The notes below the pieces were generated by a model. That model saw nothing but the letters and a program-made list of their open reading frames with translations, ran no database searches and was not told where the DNA came from. A DNA stretch of 64,000 bases, from contig NZ_FNHS01000002.1 of the NCBI RefSeq assembly GCF_900103445.1, positions 186,001 through 250,000 of the forward strand, in the 5' to 3' direction. This document shows, in pieces, positions 12,177 through 21,000 of the stretch (within the stretch, counting starts at the first letter, position 1; the number at the start of each line of letters is the position of its first letter). A program made the position numbers and the translations under genes. The DNA is from Methylobacterium phyllostachyos (lineage in GTDB: Bacteria > Pseudomonadota > Alphaproteobacteria > Rhizobiales > Beijerinckiaceae).

Positions 12177-13115
12177 ATGGCCCACACCCACGCGAAGCTG
12201 GTGATCATCGGCTCGGGGCCCGCCGGTTACACGGCGGCGATCTACGCGGCCCGTGCCATGGTGGAGCCGCTGCTGATCTCGGGCTTCCAGCCGGGCGGCC
12301 AGCTCATGATCACCACGGATGTCGAGAACTATGCGGGCTTCGCCGAGGCGATCCAGGGGCCCTGGTTGATGGAGCAGATGCGACTCCAGGCCGAGCATGT
12401 CGGCACCCGGATCGTCTCCGAGTACATCACGAAGGTCGATCTCAAGCAGCGGCCGTTCCGGCTGGAGGCCGATTCGGGCGAGACCTATTCCTGCGACGCG
12501 CTGATCATCGCCACCGGCGCCCAGGCCAAGTGGCTCGGGATCCCCTCCGAGGCGACCTTCCAGGGTGGCGGTGTCTCGGCCTGCGCGACCTGCGACGGGT
12601 TCTTCTTCCGCGGCAAGGAGGTCGTGGTGGTCGGCGGCGGCAACACTGCTGTCGAGGAGGCCCTGTACCTCGCCAACATCGCCAGCAAGGTGACCGTCGT
12701 CCACCGCCGGGACGCGTTCCGGGCCGAGCGGATCCTGCAGGAGCGCCTGTTCAAGCACCCGAATGTCGAGGTTCTGTGGCACCGGGAAATCGCGGAGATC
12801 TGCGGCGTGCAGAAGCCCGCCCCGACCGTCACCCATGTCCGGCTCAAGGATCCCCGCTCCGGCGCGATCAGTGAGGTGAAGGCTGACGGCGTGTTCGTCG
12901 CGATCGGACACCAGCCAGCTACGGCGATCTTCGAGGGTCAGCTTCCCATGCGCCACGGTGGCTACCTCAGCGTGAAGCCCGGTACCACCGAGACCGACAT
13001 CCCGGGGGTCTTCGAGGTGTTCTCTGAACCAGGGGAGCCCCGGATGCGTGTGTATTCGAATGCCCCGGCTGCGAACGACGACCTCCCGACGGCTGCCCTA
13101 GAAGCTGCAGCTTAG
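12177..13115 (+). pseudogene. trxB: Host thioredoxin reductase trxB, 5' part, truncated by island insertion
   Basis: Codons 1-279 are normal TrxB: FAD-binding GSGPAGYTAAIYAARA, redox-active Cys136/Cys139 in CATCDG, and NADPH-binding VVVVGGGNTAVEEALYL. After F279 (codon ending 13013) the expected AAGD motif, which binds FAD, is replaced by 33 unrelated island-encoded residues ending at the stop at 13115. The missing 46 codons are found intact at 41809-41949. Joined at TTC/GCG they would give a 325-aa TrxB in frame. The truncated 312-aa product lacks the second FAD-binding segment and is probably inactive. The upstream promoter and the ELM1-like neighbour are intact. Confidence 0.92.
13020..13030 (+). 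repeat. Island left terminal inverted repeat (attL arm)
   Basis: TTCTCTGAACC, matching in 10 of 11 positions the reverse complement of GGTTAAGAGAA at 41798-41808. It starts 5 nt (AGGTG) after the last recognisable host trxB base. That short spacer could be a coupling sequence between the host half-site and the element half-site. Confidence 0.6.
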
Positions 13116-13159
13116 AGCACCTTCAAGGCATCACCGTCTCCCCCAACTCCGAGTTCGCC

Positions 13160-14164
13160 ATGACCACGCACAAGACGAAGGTCCTCATCATCGGGGCCGG
13201 GCCGGCCGGCTACACCGCGGGCATCTATGCCGCGCGCGCCAACATGAAGCCCATCCTCGTCACGGGCATCCAGCCCGGCGGCCAACTGACCATCACCACG
13301 GACGTCGAGAACTACCCGGGCTTCGCGACGGCGGTCCAAGGACCCGACCTGATGGAGCAGATGCGGGCCCAGGCCGAGCACGTCGGCACGCAGATCATCC
13401 TCGACACCATCGTGTCGGTCGATCTGTCGAAGCGCCCCTTCGTCGCGCAGGGCGACGGCGGCGACACCTACGTCGCGGATACCCTGATCGCCGCCACGGG
13501 AGCCCAGGCCCGCTGGCTCGGCCTACCGTCCGAGATGGAATTCAACGGGGCCGGCGTCTCCGCCTGCGCGACCTGCGACGGCTTCTTCTACCGGGGCAAG
13601 GAGGTCGTCGTCGTCGGCGGCGGCAACACCGCGGTCGAGGAGGCCCTGTACCTGGCCAACCTCGCCTCGAAGGTCACCGTCGTGCACCGGCGCGACCGCT
13701 TCCGCGCGGAGCCGATCCTGCAGGACCGCCTGTTCGCCAACCCCAAGATCGAGGTCATCTGGAACCATTCGGTGGACGAGATCCTCGGCAAGCGCGAGCC
13801 CGTCAAGTCGATGACCGGCGTCAGGCTCCGGGACGTCGCGGGCGGCGGGACGCGGGAGGTCAAGGCCGACGGCCTCTTCGTCGCCATCGGGCACGACCCC
13901 GCCACGAAGCTCTTCACCGGGCAGCTCGAACTGCTGGAGGGTGGCTACATCAAGATCGTGCCGGGCACGACGCGCACGAACGTGGAGGGTGTCTACGCGG
14001 CGGGCGATTGCGCCGAATTCGTCTATCGCCAGGCGGTGGTGGCCGCCGGTATGGGCTGCATGGCCGCGCTTGAGGCCGAGAAGTTCCTCGCCGAGCACTC
14101 GCCGGACCCGAAGGTGCGGACCGAGGAGTTGCGCGAGCCCGAGATGATCGGCGCCTACGACTGA
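13160..14164 (+). CDS. trxB: Thioredoxin reductase, island-borne replacement copy
   Basis: A complete 334-aa NADPH:thioredoxin reductase that keeps cytoplasmic thioredoxin reduced. FAD-binding GAGPAGYTAGIYAARA (12-27), redox pair Cys136/Cys139 in CATCDG, NADPH motif VVVVGGGNTAVEEALYL, and C-terminal FAD segment AAGDCAEFVYRQ with [11 protein letters not shown]. It is visibly close to the interrupted host copy (roughly three quarters identical by eye) but differs throughout and has its own tail. It is therefore not a simple duplication of the host gene. It starts 44 bp after the stop of the truncated copy, on the same strand, so the host promoter can read into it. This explains how the insertion can be tolerated. 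Confidence 0.96.
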   Translation: MTTHKTKVLIIGAGPAGYTAGIYAARANMKPILVTGIQPGGQLTITTDVENYPGFATAVQGPDLMEQMRAQAEHVGTQIILDTIVSVDLSKRPFVAQGDGGDTYVADTLIAATGAQARWLGLPSEMEFNGAGVSACATCDGFFYRGKEVVVVGGGNTAVEEALYLANLASKVTVVHRRDRFRAEPILQDRLFANPKIEVIWNHSVDEILGKREPVKSMTGVRLRDVAGGGTREVKADGLFVAIGHDPATKLFTGQLELLEGGYIKIVPGTTRTNVEGVYAAGDCAEFVYRQAVVAAGMGCMAALEAEKFLAEHSPDPKVRTEELREPEMIGAYD

Positions 14165-14172
14165 GCGGCGGG

Positions 14173-14628
14173 ATGAGCCAGCCGCGCATCCGTAAGCGCG
14201 ACTTCGCCGGGGTCGCGGCACTCGGCTTCGACCCCGTGGAGGTCGAGGCCCTCGCGCGAAAATGGGGCGAGGGCGAGTGCGCCGCCCTCGCGGCACGGAT
14301 GCACGAGTGGACCGGTTGGCGGGTGCTCCAACTCGGGCGCAAGGGAACTTGGCCGGTCCACTGGTGCGTCGAGCGGCCGGACCGGGCCCTGGTCGACGCC
14401 TTCGGTGTCTTCCCCGACCCCATCGGCCGGTCGCTCGTGGCGATACGGTGCGAGCGCGACGTCGGCGAGTGGACGTGCTGCCCGCCCGAGTCCCTGTGCG
14501 CGATGATGGACGATGATGACCGGCGTGAGATCGACGCCGCCCTGGACACGGCGTGGTTCGAGGCCGTGTTCCCAAGGGCGTCCAGGCGGGACGCGCCCAT
14601 CGCCTATCCCAATCCCGAACAGGAGTGA
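14173..14628 (+). CDS. Island protein of unknown function downstream of trxB
   Basis: A 151-aa soluble protein starting 8 bp after the second trxB, so probably co-transcribed with it. Notable pieces are a Trp-rich middle (MHEWTGWRVLQLGRKGTWPVHWCVER), a Cys pair in WTCCPPES and an acidic MMDDDDRREID stretch. It has no signal peptide or membrane segment. I do not recognise the family. Codon use matches the rest of the GC-rich island. Confidence 0.6.
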   Translation: MSQPRIRKRDFAGVAALGFDPVEVEALARKWGEGECAALAARMHEWTGWRVLQLGRKGTWPVHWCVERPDRALVDAFGVFPDPIGRSLVAIRCERDVGEWTCCPPESLCAMMDDDDRREIDAALDTAWFEAVFPRASRRDAPIAYPNPEQE

Positions 14629-14977
14629 CAGGCTCGCCACCGCGCAATGCCCACGACGTCGCACCGCCCCAGCCTGCGGGAGGCTAAGGGGCTTCGCCCC
14701 TCGCGCGCGCCAGGGTCCGCGGCTTCGCCGCCGAGGGGGCGGGTATCCCCGGCCTTCCGCGCCTATGGCTTGTGCAGGCCGGGCGATCCCCCTCCCGCCC
14801 CCTCGCCCTGGCACTTGCTACCCCCGTCCTCGCCGGACAGGCAGGGGTGCTGGGACAGCACCCCTGCCTCCACGTGCCAATCGCTTTCCGTCGTGCGACG
14901 TCACCGGCTCCCGGCCATTGCGCTGTCGCGACGCAGGTCGGTGGGCCGATCAAGGGCCGGTAAAGCGTGCCCGCCGA
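14629..14977. terminator. Intergenic region with two hairpins between convergent units
   Basis: No gene is visible here. The trxB unit (+) meets the AAA protease unit (-). One hairpin is AGGGGC-TTC-GCCCCT at 14687-14701. The second is a perfect 13-bp stem, AGGCAGGGGTGCT (14839-14851) and AGCACCCCTGCCT (14857-14869), with a GGGAC loop. Neither has a U-tract. The stronger one could act as a bidirectional terminator or as a protein- or RNA-structured site. Confidence 0.5.
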
Positions 14978-15181
14978 TCAGCCGCGCGTTCCCGGGAAGG
15001 TCACGACGTTCCCGTCCACCCGGCGTGTCAGGCGGCGTTCCTCGACGAGTTCCATCCCGGTCTCGACCTCGACGGCGACGGCCCCGAGGAGATTGTCCAG
15101 GTCTTCGGGCGGGAGCAGCCGGGACAAGCGGACCAACCCCACGATGACCTCGGCGATGCGAGCATCGACATCCTCATGCAT
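14978..15181 (-). CDS. Small protein coupled to the FtsH-like protease
   Basis: A 67-aa acidic protein from ATG 15181, overlapping the stop of the upstream FtsH-like gene by 8 bp, which implies translational coupling. It reads MHEDVDARIAEVIVGLVRLS then a predicted amphipathic helix (LLPPEDLDNLLGAVAVEVETG), and ends with a basic tail. A longer frame to 15322 runs inside the protease gene and is rejected. It could be an adaptor or inhibitor of the protease. The family is unknown. Confidence 0.6.
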   Translation of the reverse strand: MHEDVDARIAEVIVGLVRLSRLLPPEDLDNLLGAVAVEVETGMELVEERRLTRRVDGNVVTFPGTRG

Positions 15182-17219
15182 GGGGGACTCCCTCGGCGGT
15201 CGTCGCGTCGTCCACGGGCGATGCCGGGGTTTCCGCGATGATCGCGCGGACCTCGTTCCCGCCGAGGACGCGGCGCTCGACGAGGCGGTCGGCGACGCGT
15301 TCGATCCTTCCCATGTTTTCACGGACCAGACGGACGGTCAGGGCATAGACCCGGTCGAGATCGCGCCGGACCTCGTCCCGGAAAACGACGTCGGTCCGGA
15401 GCAGCGCCTGCACCTCCGTACGGTCCCCGCGGTACAGGAGGGAACCCGCCAGCCCCCACGAAGCCCTCTTGGACGCCAGCAGGTTGGTTGCGGCCGCGAG
15501 GTCGCTGGACTGCCCGCCCCCGGAACCGGACGTCGGCTCGCCCCAGAGCTCGTCGGCCGCCCTGCCGGCGAGTTGCGTCAACGCCAGGGCGTCGATCTGG
15601 GCCAGCGTCATCATTGTGGGATGGCGGAGCCGTAAGGTCGCGCTACCGGCAAACGACCCGCGTTCGACGATGGTCACGACATCCACCGTCGAGGATGCGG
15701 TGACTTCCCCGAGCACGGCATGGCTGGCCTCGTGGCGGGAAATCGCCCGGACGATCTCGGGCGGGCGCGTTTCCGGCGGGCAGACCTGCCGGATGAGGTC
15801 GTCCATCGTGACCGGGCGGCACGCGGCCTGGGCGGCCGCCCGGGCAGCCCCGACCCACCCGGCGACGTCGGCCCCGGTAGCGCCGACGCCAAGGATGCCG
15901 AGCGGCGTCATGTCGGCGCCGGCGGGCGCATCGTCTCCGAGATGCTGACCGAGGATCCCGACGATGGCCTCCGCGTCCGGCAGCCCGATCCGGAGCACGC
16001 GGTTGAGACGGCCCGGACGCACAAGTGCCGGGTCGAGCCTCTCGGGGTAGTTCGTCGCGGCCACCAGGATCAGGTTCGCGCTTGAGGAAGCCGCAGACTG
16101 AATTTCCTGCAACAAGCACCCGATCACGGGGCTCCAAAAATCCCTATATCTCGGGTCTACGCTATCACGCGACGGAACGCCGTCGATTTCGTCAATGAAG
16201 AGCACTGCAGGACCGTTTGCAGATGCCTCCTGGAACGTAGAAGTGATAGCCTTTACTACGTCGCCCAGATAACCTGAGCCGTTCACGAACCAAGCCGATG
16301 CGCTGGTAACGTGCAAGTTAAGCTTCAAACTCTTGGCTAAACTGACCGCGAAACTGCTCTTGCCAGTGCCGGGCGGGCCACCCAACACGACCGCGCGGTC
16401 ACCCTTGACGGCGTCCGACCAGGGAATGCCCTTTGAGCGCCAGTCCTCGACCGCGGCCGCGAGGGCCAAACCCCATTCCTTGGCCTCGCCGTAGCCGTGC
16501 GTCAGCGCCAAGGGCGGGGCGTCGCTCGTCGCAACCACGGCCCGCTTGGCCTCCACCATCGCGGCGAGCCGCCTCGCGCAAGCCCCGGCGGTCGAGTTGC
16601 GGCGGATCGCCGAGCAGACGTCGAGGAAGCCCAAGCCGGCCAGGGGCGGGAGCTTCCTGGCGCGACTACCGGTGACCAGCGCGATGACCGTCCTGACCGC
16701 GGCCGGCGTAGGCGCGCCCAGGGTCAGGCGGATGTCCGCGCCGGCGTTGAGGTTCGAGGGCAGGTAGCGGGCCGGTGCCGGTGAGACGCCGGCCACGTTG
16801 CCGCCGCTTCCCAGGATGCCGGCGACCTTGTCTCCACCGTTATCTGGTCTGTCCTGGCTCTTGCTCCCGCCCCAGCGCTGGAAAATATCGGAGAAGACCC
16901 CGGCGGCACGGAGTGCGTCGGCGACCGGCGCGACCATTTCGGAATGGGCGACCTCGACCACCACCGCGAGGCCGTTGCGCGCCTGGATGGCTGCCAGGTC
17001 GCGATCCGACAGGGCCTCCATCAGCAGGGCGGTCGCGAGCATGCGCGGGACGGAGTTGGCGTTAAGGAAGGCGGCGTGGTCGTCGGCCTTCGATGAGAGG
17101 TCGACTTCCTCGACGCGAAAACCGGGTTCGTCGGGGAACCGGCCCTCATCGGCCTGGCGGGCGACACGGAGGGCATGGTCGAGAAGCGAGAAGGAGGAAT
17201 TCTTCCTGGAACTGGTCAT
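15174..17219 (-). CDS. Soluble FtsH-like AAA+ ATPase with M41-type zinc metalloprotease domain
   Basis: A 681-aa protein from ATG 17219 (GGAGG 7 nt upstream). Residues 1-240 are an unrecognised N-terminal domain with no hydrophobic segment, unlike the two membrane spans of FtsH. The AAA+ core follows: Walker A GGPPGTGKS (280-288), Walker B FIDEID (341-346), sensor-1 region VAATNYPERLDPALVRPGR with the arginine fingers. The C-terminal peptidase domain has HEASH (496-500), matching the HExxH zinc site, and SSDLAAATNLL, where Asp573 matches the third ligand of M41 peptidases. It probably unfolds and degrades proteins in the cytoplasm. A 67-aa partner gene overlaps its end. A role in phage defence or plasmid upkeep is inference from its place in the island. 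Confidence 0.85.
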   Translation of the reverse strand: MTSSRKNSSFSLLDHALRVARQADEGRFPDEPGFRVEEVDLSSKADDHAAFLNANSVPRMLATALLMEALSDRDLAAIQARNGLAVVVEVAHSEMVAPVADALRAAGVFSDIFQRWGGSKSQDRPDNGGDKVAGILGSGGNVAGVSPAPARYLPSNLNAGADIRLTLGAPTPAAVRTVIALVTGSRARKLPPLAGLGFLDVCSAIRRNSTAGACARRLAAMVEAKRAVVATSDAPPLALTHGYGEAKEWGLALAAAVEDWRSKGIPWSDAVKGDRAVVLGGPPGTGKSSFAVSLAKSLKLNLHVTSASAWFVNGSGYLGDVVKAITSTFQEASANGPAVLFIDEIDGVPSRDSVDPRYRDFWSPVIGCLLQEIQSAASSSANLILVAATNYPERLDPALVRPGRLNRVLRIGLPDAEAIVGILGQHLGDDAPAGADMTPLGILGVGATGADVAGWVGAARAAAQAACRPVTMDDLIRQVCPPETRPPEIVRAISRHEASHAVLGEVTASSTVDVVTIVERGSFAGSATLRLRHPTMMTLAQIDALALTQLAGRAADELWGEPTSGSGGGQSSDLAAATNLLASKRASWGLAGSLLYRGDRTEVQALLRTDVVFRDEVRRDLDRVYALTVRLVRENMGRIERVADRLVERRVLGGNEVRAIIAETPASPVDDATTAEGVPHA

Positions 17220-17265
17220 GGCGGCCTCCGGAACGGGGCCGCCGCGCGCATCCATGGCGCGCCGG

Positions 17266-17367
17266 TCAGGCCCCTCGGGGTTTCTCGGATCGGGTGAGGC
17301 AGGGCATGGCCGGCGGCCCCGGGAGGCGGCCGGCGGTGCGCGATATGCCTTTCAGGCGGTCGGGCAT
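17266..17367 (-). CDS. Possible 33-aa peptide with strong ribosome binding site
   Basis: An ATG at 17367 follows AAGGAG at a 6-nt spacing, the best Shine-Dalgarno in this part of the island. It encodes a 33-aa basic peptide (MPDRLKGISRTAGRLPGPPA...). It lies between the 113-aa gene and the FtsH-like gene, on the same strand. It may be a leader peptide or a chance frame. There is no recognised homologue. Confidence 0.35.
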   Translation of the reverse strand: MPDRLKGISRTAGRLPGPPAMPCLTRSEKPRGA

Positions 17368-17398
17368 GGGGTGCTCCTTAGATGTCAGGGCTGCGGGT

Positions 17399-17740
17399 TC
17401 AGTCGCGCTCGCCGGGGTCCCACCCGTCGAAGTCGACGCGACGGGCCGTTGCCGAGACCCTGATGCCGGGGCCTGCCGGGGTGGTCCGCTCCCGCAGGCG
17501 CAGGGCCTGCCGCTCGGACTCCTCCATGGCGGCCCTGCCGAGGGCGACGAGCACGGCTGCGACGATGCGCGTGAAGCCCGTTTCGCCATAGACGGCATGG
17601 CAGCCACTAAGCCGCTTGAAGATTTCCCCGATTTGGCGGGCGGGGTCCTCGGTGTCCGGCGGAGGCGCGGCGAAGGACTGGGAAGGCGTGCGGGCTGGCG
17701 CGGCGTCGGCGTCGACGATGTCTGACAAGGCGGCCTCCAT
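17399..17740 (-). CDS. Small island protein upstream of the FtsH-like gene
   Basis: About 113 aa from ATG 17740. It has an Ala/Pro-rich, probably disordered N-terminus, a helical middle (IGEIFKRLSGCHAVYGETGF, then IVAAVLVALGRAAMEESERQ) and a charged tail. There is no known motif. It precedes the 33-aa frame and the AAA protease on the same strand and may belong to their operon. The start is uncertain because no clear RBS is seen; an upstream frame to 17923 has shadow-like composition. The 286 bp between this gene and 18027 show nothing recognisable. Confidence 0.45.
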   Translation of the reverse strand: MEAALSDIVDADAAPARTPSQSFAAPPPDTEDPARQIGEIFKRLSGCHAVYGETGFTRIVAAVLVALGRAAMEESERQALRLRERTTPAGPGIRVSATARRVDFDGWDPGERD

Positions 17741-18026
17741 CGGGGCCGCCGGACGACACGCGTCGGTTAGGCCCCCTGCTGGGCGTGAAGGGAAAGCGTG
17801 GTCCGGCGGGCTGCCGGCGGCGCTATCCGTATGAGGCGCAGGGGATGGGACACTATGGTCTCGCGCTCGGACGGGGTCTGTCCAGGGATGAAACAAACTG
17901 GCAACCGATACCGGCGGCGTCAAGCCGATAGGCCCAACACAGCAACATTCACGCCTGTCCGAGGCGGGTGCTTGTGGATGGCCGTCGTCGTTGATGCCAC
18001 GGCCGGCGGTCGTCGCGACCGGGGAG

Positions 18027-21000
18027 CTATTCGTTGGCCCAGAACTCGAAGCCGATCCGATAGGTCGACATCAGGTAGCCGCTCACGGCTCCGAGGATCG
18101 GAAGGTGCTTCACGTCGGCCTTCGATCTCCGGTACCCAGGCTGCACCACGACGACCTTGAAGCGCGTGGTGAAGTCGCGCCTGTTGGTCAGCCAATCGTC
18201 GATCAGGGCGCGACCGCCGATTTCGATGCGGGTTCCGCCGCTCGCGCGGCGGTTTTCCTCCTGCCGCCGTATCTGGTGCAGGAACCTGCTGCGCGGGTCG
18301 GCCCAGCGAACCGACTTCATCGCTTGGCCGCAAACCGGGTAGAGGTCGTCCACCCGGGCTCCCGCCGTAGGCTTCATCGAATACTTGCAGTGGTACAATT
18401 CGACGTCGAGCGTCCGCCCCTGGCGCCTGACCGCGACGACGTCGGCGACCTCGCCCGATCCGTCCCCATCGAAGATCAGCTCGTAGGGCACCGGGCTCGC
18501 CTTCAGACGCTCGATGACGGCGTGCTGGATGCTGGTCGGGTCCCGGCCAGGCCCTTGCGATTCCTTTTGCAGGTCCACTCCGGTCCAGTCGAGCGCCTTC
18601 ATGAGCGCGAGGTCGAAGAACGGGACGTCGTCACCGGGGGACTCCGCCAGGTCCGCCCCGATAAGCGTGGCCCCGTCCGTGAACCTCACCGTGACCGGGT
18701 CCTCACGAAACAGGTCCGTGATCGACCTTTCCCGTTCGCCGCGCCTGACCCGGACGGGTTGGCCGACCTGGCCGAACACCGCCGAACCCTCGCGGATGTC
18801 GAGGGTGAAGCGAGCCTCGCGCGCCTCGGTGGCAACTCGGAAGGCGATGGGTCCGGTGGGTTCGTGACCGGTCAACTCGATGTCGCAATCCGCCAGCGGA
18901 ACGGCATGACCGTCGAACAGGAGCTCCACTCGCTCCTCGTCGCCCTGGAGGACGCTTTCCGGCCATTCGACCGAGATCGGGACCTTGCCGTCCGGGCGGA
19001 CCTGTTGCCGCCTCGGCCGCAGCACGTTCCGGAGCACCATCTCGGTGGTGATGGTCTCGTCGACGATCTTGGGGCCGACCTGACGGCACCAGTCGACCCA
19101 TTCGCCGGGGTGCACCGTGGCGTCCTGAGACCAGACCTTACCCTTTGTGGAGCATCCGATGCTCCTCTTGGCGGGCTCGACCAGGTCGTCGTCCTCGTCC
19201 GGGAATACGGGTTCGTCCAGGAAACCGGTGCCGAAGAGGTTGGTCTTTACCCTGGTCCGGTTGTCGGTCATCCTCTCCAACTGCTCGGTGATGTCGATGC
19301 CCGCCGAGAGCTGGAACCGCACGGGCTTCGCGTCGGTCTCCTTGACCCCCAGGTTCGTCAGCATCACCCGCCGGAAGCCGTGGAGGACGCGGAAGACGTC
19401 TTCGCCCCCTAGCGGCACAACGTCCGGGCCGGCCAGGAGCTTGGCGATCTCGTGCTGGATGCCCTCCACGGTCGAACTATGGACGTAGAGGAGGCCCCGG
19501 TCGGCATCCCAGTGCGCCATGATGAGGTTGTAGACGACGTTCGTCGGGCTGATGACCCGCGCCCATCGCAACTTGTCCTCGTGCCGCGTCACCATCATCA
19601 CCAGCGACAACTCGGGTTGGACGACGGGCTCCTCGACGACGAGGACCCTCCCGCGTTCGAGCTTGGTCAGGGCGTGCGGCTCCCATCGGTCGCATTTCGT
19701 CCGGAAGACGAACGTGCTCAGCCGCGGGGCTATCGCCTCCTCGGGGATGTGGTCGAACCTGTTGTCCAGGCCGATGTAGAAGGCCTCCCTCCGCCTCTGG
19801 CGCTCCGTCTTGTAGGCGCTGCGCAACTGCAGCAGATGGTTCCAGTCGGCGTCCTCCCGGTAGAGGGCGTTGAGCCATTCCCTCGGGTCCTTCAGGGAGA
19901 CTGCGGCGATCACGGTCGCCTCGCCAAGGCCCTTCTGGCTTCGCGTGAACCTCCCGATGAACTGGAGGGTGATGGTTTCGCTGGCTTGCCGGTCGTGGAG
20001 GCCGGCGATCTTGAGCCGGGGCAGGTCGAAGCCCTCGCCGAGCATATCGACGCACACGACGATCCTGATCCTTCGCTCCCGCAGGTCTTCCAGGACGGCG
20101 GCGCGCTCGTTCGGGCGCATCTTGCTGTGAACGAGGGCCGAGGGATACTCGGGCAGCCGCTCCCTGTAGAGTTCGAGGAGGGCTTGGGCCCGGGCGATGG
20201 TATCCGTGCGGGCCATCGCCAGGTGGACGAACCCTTCCGCATCGTCACGGGCCAGCGCCGCCCCGACGTGCCCGACGATAGCGAGGTCGGCTCGGTCCTG
20301 CCGGTTTTCGAAGATGGGCTCGTAGTTCACCTTCGTGAACAGCCTGTCCTCCTGGGCCCGGCGCAGGGGGTAGGCGAAGATGAACTTGCCGTCGACGCGG
20401 CGATTGTCGTTCCGATAGGGCGTGGCCGTGAATTGAAGGATGCTGCGCTTCTTCTGGGTGAACCGGCCCTTGAGCGCCTTCCAGGTGTCCGCCCCGATGT
20501 GATGCGCCTCGTCAACGAATAGGTGGGTGACGAGTTCGGCGACCCTGACCTGGATGTCCGCGTCCAGGCGCGACATGGATGCCATGGTCGTGACGACCAC
20601 CTGGGCCCGCAGGAACAGCGCCTCGGCGTCGGCGATCGTCGTCGGTGCCTTCTTCATGACGGCGACCACCGGATACGCGGCGTCCGCGCTCAAGCAGCCG
20701 GTCCGTTTGAGTACCCCGAAATCCGCGAACTTGCCGGCGACCTGGGTCCGCAGGGCGTCGGTCGGGACCACCACCAGCAGTCTCTCAATCGGCTCAGAGA
20801 CGAGCAAGGCCAACATGGTCTCGGTCTTTCCGCTGCCGGTTGGCATGACCAGCGTCGCGGGTTCGTTCGAGACGATCCAGTGTGCCTTGACCGCATGGAC
20901 GGCCCCAATCTGGGGAGGCCTGAAACCGGGCGAGACCAGTTCATCGCCATCGTATTTCTCAGGGACGAGGCGCAACGCGTCGACCCAGGTCTCGCGGATC

